35,308 nt of DNA from NCBI GenBank assembly GCA_024234265.1, contig JACKOM010000020.1, positions 1 to 35,308 of the forward strand. The letters are read 5' to 3'. Each line of letters begins with the position of its first letter. Position 1 is the stretch's first letter. The DNA comes from Oceanospirillaceae bacterium. Its GTDB lineage: Bacteria > Pseudomonadota > Gammaproteobacteria > Pseudomonadales > Oceanobacteraceae. This document shows positions 32,142 to 35,308 of this stretch, one piece after another. The notes under the pieces were generated by a model that had not been told where the DNA came from, ran no database searches, and was given only the letters and a program-made list of their open reading frames with translations. A program made the translations under genes and the position numbers.

Positions 32142-33107
32142 ATGGTTAACCGCACCCTGCTGCAAACCCTCGCCGATGGCGAATTTCACTCAGGCGAAGC
32201 CCTGGGGGAAATACTGGGGGTCAGCCGCGCAGCGGTGTGGAAACAACTGCAAAAGCTCGAAGAGATCGGTATTCCCCTCAATTCAGTGAAAGGCCGTGGT
32301 TATCGTTTGCAGGATGCGGTGGAGTTGCTCGATCAGGCATTTTTGCGCAGCCAGTTAGATGCGGCCATCTGGCAGGAAGTCAGCGTGGCGCTGGTGACGG
32401 GTTCCACGAATGAAGATGTACAACACTGGTTTGCCGGCCATGCCGGGCGCTGCGTGTTTTTTGCTGAAAAACAAAATGCGGGCCGTGGCCGCCGCGGGCG
32501 CCAGTGGGTCAGCCCCTTTGCACGCAATTTATATTTCTCCCTTGGCTGGCCATTTGAAAATGGCGTGGCGGGGGTGCAGGGTTTGAGCCTTGCCGTAGGG
32601 CTGGCAATTTACCGGGTATTAAAGTGTCATTGCCAGGCGCCGGTTGCCCTCAAGTGGCCCAACGACATTCTGGTGAATGAAGCAAAACTCGGTGGCATTC
32701 TGCTGGAGCTTAATGGTGTGATGCTCGATGCCTGTAATGTGGTGATTGGCATTGGCCTGAATCTGGATATCCGCCACAGTGATCAGGAAGCCATTGGTCA
32801 ACCGGCCACGGGTTTGCGCCAGCAGGGTTGTAAAGTATCGCGCGCGCAATTGGCCCTGGAGTTAGTGCAATCCCTTGAGCATGTATTGCAGGGGTTCAGC
32901 GTTTCTGGTTTCGCACCTTTTGCCGAAGAATGGAATGCCGCTAACGGTTTCCATGGGCGCGAAGTTCGCCTGATTTTGCCGTCTTCAGAAGTCACGGGCA
33001 TCTGCCAGGGTGTTAATGAAAAAGGCGAATTGTGCATTCTGGTGAAAGGTGTGGCGCAATATTTTAATGCCGGTGAGGTATCCCTGAGGCTGGCCGATGT
33101 TACTTGA
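32142..33107 (+). CDS. birA: Bifunctional biotin-protein ligase / biotin operon repressor
   Basis: A 321-residue BirA. The N-terminal winged helix (EILGVSRAAVWKQLQKLE, SVKGRGYRL) gives repressor function; the ligase core has QNAGRGRRGRQWVS, LKWPNDILVNEAKLGGIL and GIGLNLD, and a C-terminal SH3-like domain. It makes biotinyl-AMP and biotinylates the BCCP subunit. It overlaps the coaX start by 11 bases. Confidence 0.97.
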   Translation: MVNRTLLQTLADGEFHSGEALGEILGVSRAAVWKQLQKLEEIGIPLNSVKGRGYRLQDAVELLDQAFLRSQLDAAIWQEVSVALVTGSTNEDVQHWFAGHAGRCVFFAEKQNAGRGRRGRQWVSPFARNLYFSLGWPFENGVAGVQGLSLAVGLAIYRVLKCHCQAPVALKWPNDILVNEAKLGGILLELNGVMLDACNVVIGIGLNLDIRHSDQEAIGQPATGLRQQGCKVSRAQLALELVQSLEHVLQGFSVSGFAPFAEEWNAANGFHGREVRLILPSSEVTGICQGVNEKGELCILVKGVAQYFNAGEVSLRLADVT

Positions 33108-33798
33108 GCTGGATGCCGGCAATACCCGCATTAAATGGCGTTTGCGGCAGGGTGCTGATGTGATAGCAGCGGGTGTCGATTTCGCAAAGGCCCTTGCCGG
33201 GCAGGATTTCAGCGCCGTTAATAACGTGTTTTTATCCGCCGTGAATGAGCAATGGCCAGCAGAGGTCGAAGCTTTTTTACAGGGGCGCAATGTGCGCCGC
33301 GCTGTTACCCAGGCGCAGACCGGTACACTGATATGTGCATATGAAGATTACAGCCGTTTAGGCATTGACCGCTGGCTGGCCATGCTGGCGGCATGGATGC
33401 AGCAACAAAATTGTGGCCACATAGTGGTGGATGCAGGTACTGCCATCACCCTGGATATCATTGATGCGCAGGGCCGGCACTTGGGTGGTTATATAGTGCC
33501 CGGCCTGGAAATGCAGAAAAAAGCCCTGCTGCAAAACACCCGTAAGATACAAACGGCTGCGGATTGGCAAACAGGCATCACAAGCCCGGGTGCCAATACT
33601 CAGCAATGTGTTGAGCACGGTATTCTGGCCATGTGCATCGCCTGGTTGGATAATACCGCCGCCCAATATCCGGATTTTTGTTACTGGTTAAGTGGCGGTT
33701 CTGCACAGTTAATTATGCCGGTATCGCACACAGCGTGGCGGCATGCACCGGATCTGGTGCTGGATGGATTAACCCATTATTTTGATTTAAACAGGTGA
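33097..33798 (+). CDS. coaX: Type III pantothenate kinase
   Basis: A 233-residue type III enzyme (ASKHA fold), which phosphorylates pantothenate in the first step of CoA synthesis. Motifs: LELDAGNTRIKW, GIDRWLAMLAA, VVDAGTAITLDII and GGYIVPGLEMQKKAL. The birA-coaX pairing is common in this group. The start lies inside birA, so translation is coupled. Confidence 0.96.
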   Translation: MLLELDAGNTRIKWRLRQGADVIAAGVDFAKALAGQDFSAVNNVFLSAVNEQWPAEVEAFLQGRNVRRAVTQAQTGTLICAYEDYSRLGIDRWLAMLAAWMQQQNCGHIVVDAGTAITLDIIDAQGRHLGGYIVPGLEMQKKALLQNTRKIQTAADWQTGITSPGANTQQCVEHGILAMCIAWLDNTAAQYPDFCYWLSGGSAQLIMPVSHTAWRHAPDLVLDGLTHYFDLNR

Positions 33799-33805
33799 TA
33801 GCGGT

Positions 33806-34480
33806 ATGCGCTGGATATTTCTGGCCCTGGTTCTGATGAACCTTGGATATTTTGGATACAGCACTTTTTTGCGTCAGCCGGTTTATCCGGATGCGCAGAA
33901 TTCAGCATCGGCTGCGGCAGTGCAGGGCGGTAAGCCCCTTGTTTTACTCTCTGAAATGACAGAACAACCTGCTGAAAGGGTGGTAGCACAACCTGTGCAG
34001 CCGGGTGTGTGCTGGCTGGCAGGGCCATTTTCCGATCCGGACTTAGCGAAAGATATTCGTGCACGCATGCAGGCGCTGGATATTCTCGCCACCGAAAAAA
34101 CCACCCAGCGTTTAGTAAAAACCGAGTATTGGGTGTATTTGCCGCCGGAACCAAACCGTGAAAAAGCCATGCGTAAATTACGTGAGCTGCAAAAGCGCAA
34201 TATCGACAGTTTCGTGGTGACAGACGGTGAGCTGGAGAACGCCATCTCCTTAGGATTGTTTAGCAAAGAAGAATCTGTGCAAGTGGTTGTGAAGAGTCTG
34301 AAGGCAAAAGGCTACCAGCCCCAGACCAAAACCCTGGAGCGTACCCGCGAAACCTACTGGGTGATGGCGAGCCATGAATCCAATGCCCAATTGATGGATA
34401 AAACCCGCGAGCGCATCGCCGGCAACGAAGATGTGAAATGGCAGCAAATTCGTTGTGAGGATAGTTTGCCAGAGCAATAA
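33806..34480 (+). CDS. SPOR-domain membrane-anchored protein
   Basis: A 224-residue protein with an N-terminal membrane helix (IFLALVLMNLGYFGY), a short linker and a C-terminal half with SPOR-like repeats: FVVTDGELENAISLGLFSKE, then VVKSLKAKGYQPQTKTLERT. SPOR domains bind denuded septal peptidoglycan, so a role at the division site is possible. An AGGTGA site lies at the end of coaX, seven bases before the ATG. It is the usual gene between coaX and the tRNA-tuf cluster in Pseudomonadales. Confidence 0.82.
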   Translation: MRWIFLALVLMNLGYFGYSTFLRQPVYPDAQNSASAAAVQGGKPLVLLSEMTEQPAERVVAQPVQPGVCWLAGPFSDPDLAKDIRARMQALDILATEKTTQRLVKTEYWVYLPPEPNREKAMRKLRELQKRNIDSFVVTDGELENAISLGLFSKEESVQVVVKSLKAKGYQPQTKTLERTRETYWVMASHESNAQLMDKTRERIAGNEDVKWQQIRCEDSLPEQ

Positions 34481-34494
34481 AAATTGGGTATAGT
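34466..34494 (+). promoter_or_regulatory. Promoter P1 of the tRNA operon
   Basis: TTGCCA (34466-34471) and TATAGT (34489-34494) with 17-base spacing and discriminator GCGCGCC. It starts inside the end of the SPOR gene. Confidence 0.65.
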
Positions 34495-34573
34495 GCGCGC
34501 CCGTTGACCGAGATGGTCACGGATGGCGGGACTGCAGTGACGATGTAAGTATGTAATTTCAAAAGGAAATTAC

Positions 34574-34602
34574 TTGACAGACAGCGAAGCGATAGGCAGA
34601 AT
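34574..34602 (+). promoter_or_regulatory. Promoter P2 of the tRNA operon
   Basis: A consensus TTGACA (34574-34579) and CAGAAT (34597-34602) with 17-base spacing and discriminator CTGCGCC, typical of stable-RNA promoters. Transcription would start about eight bases before tRNA-Tyr. Confidence 0.75.
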
Positions 34603-34617
34603 CTGCGCCACAATTTA

Positions 34618-34701
34618 GGTGGGGTTCCCGAGCGGCCAAAGGGATCAGACTGTAAATCTGACGCGAGAGCTTCGCTGGTTCGAATCCAGCCCCCACCACC
34701 A
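34618..34701 (+). tRNA. tRNA-Tyr (GTA)
   Basis: Acceptor GGTGGGG pairs with CCCCACC, encoded CCA at the end; anticodon GTA at 34652-34654; T-loop GGTTCGAATCC; long class II variable arm. 84 bases. Confidence 0.98.
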
Positions 34702-34745
34702 AGAATTCAGAAAGTCTTGAAGTACTCGGTAAGGCTTTAAGATTT

Positions 34746-34819
<74 letters not shown>

Positions 34820-34825
34820 GAATAT

Positions 34826-34901
<76 letters not shown>

Positions 34902-34911
34902 CTTTTTAAGG

Positions 34912-34937
34912 AAAGGTAGGCCTCGGCCTGCCTTTTT
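34912..34937 (+). terminator. Terminator-like hairpin between tRNA-Thr and tuf
   Basis: AAAGGTAGGCC (34912-34922) pairs with GGCCTGCCTTT (34925-34935, one G-T pair), followed by TT. It could lower read-through from the tRNA operon into tuf or serve as 3' processing signal. Confidence 0.65.
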
Positions 34938-34968
34938 GTGTATGTCCATCACATGAAGAGGCAGACTA

Positions 34969-35308
34969 ATGGCAAAGGCGCAGTTTGAACGTAGCAAGCC
35001 GCACGTAAACGTAGGCACTATCGGTCACGTTGACCATGGTAAAACCACTCTGACCGCGGCCCTGACCCGCGTATGTTCTGAGACCTGGGGCGGCGCAGCC
35101 GTTGCTTTCGACGGTATCGACAAGGCACCGGAAGAAAAAGCACGTGGTATCACCATCTCCACTTCCCACGTGGAATACGAATCAGCTACCCGTCACTACG
35201 CACACGTAGACTGCCCAGGCCACGCTGACTATGTAAAAAACATGATCACCGGTGCTGCCCAGATGGACGGCGCGATCCTGGTATGTGGTGCCACTGACGG
35301 CCCAATGC
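34969..35308 (+). CDS. tuf: Elongation factor Tu (5' part; continues beyond window)
   Basis: The first 113 residues of EF-Tu, the GTPase that delivers aminoacyl-tRNA to the ribosome. G1 GHVDHGKTTL, switch region ARGITI and G3 DCPGHADYVKNM are present and intact. A purine-rich site (AAGAGG) precedes ATG 34969. The gene follows the Tyr-Gly-Thr tRNA cluster as in the tufB locus of other Gammaproteobacteria. The 3' end is cut by the window edge. Confidence 0.98.
   Translation, partial: MAKAQFERSKPHVNVGTIGHVDHGKTTLTAALTRVCSETWGGAAVAFDGIDKAPEEKARGITISTSHVEYESATRHYAHVDCPGHADYVKNMITGAAQMDGAILVCGATDGPM

Overview
The window is about 35.3 kb of a gammaproteobacterial chromosome of roughly 50% GC. The run rpsF-rpsR-(DUF2232 membrane protein)-rplI-dnaB, then birA-coaX-SPOR protein, then tRNA-Tyr/Gly/Thr and tuf, is the arrangement seen in Pseudomonadales/Cellvibrionales-type bacteria. 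Together with an AidB-type dehydrogenase, a lipase/foldase pair and many c-di-GMP proteins, it suggests a free-living environmental member of the Cellvibrionaceae or a close relative. The taxonomic placement is inference from gene order and protein style, not from a search.

Layout. 1-5.8 kb: the C-terminal part of a potassium channel (cut by the window edge), a DksA/TraR-like zinc-finger protein, an HD-GYP protein followed by a ComFB-family protein, a flavoprotein, a lipid A-type acyltransferase and an acyl-CoA thioesterase. 4.8-5.2 kb is gene-free and holds two strong terminators and a cruciform-like repeat. 6.1-15.8 kb is rich in signalling: a CHASE-GGDEF cyclase, a leftward run of queuosine-tRNA mannosyltransferase homologue, 7TM hybrid kinase and glutathione peroxidase, then a LuxR-type response regulator convergent with a second hybrid kinase, and two small secreted proteins of unknown function, one of them probably frameshifted. 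16-24.8 kb: TetR regulator and AidB-like dehydrogenase, a small cytosolic protein overlapping a periplasmic solute-binding-like protein, sphingomyelinase, lipase and foldase, and an inositol-monophosphatase family enzyme. 24.8-27.1 kb: a PAS-GGDEF-EAL protein. 27.1 kb to the end: the housekeeping block listed above.

How the genes work together. At least three proteins make or degrade c-di-GMP (HD-GYP, CHASE-GGDEF, PAS-GGDEF-EAL), and the ComFB protein is a possible nucleotide sensor beside the HD-GYP gene. Sphingomyelinase and lipase are divergent and share a 774-base control region with two perfect palindromes and a cluster of DnaA-box-like sites. Each of these two systems also has a terminator-like hairpin in a leader or spacer, which suggests attenuation. 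The ribosomal and tRNA operons have recognisable sigma-70 promoters with GC-rich discriminators, as expected for growth-rate or stringent control.

The most unusual structure is a pair of diverged, highly folded intergenic elements with about 30-base terminal inverted repeats (about 14687-15017 and 16659-16922). They keep an internal stem by compensatory base changes. The first copy runs into the start of the second hybrid kinase, and its other end supplies the apparent stop codon of a frameshifted gene. I saw no CRISPR array, no transposase or integrase, no rRNA and no obvious novel defence system.
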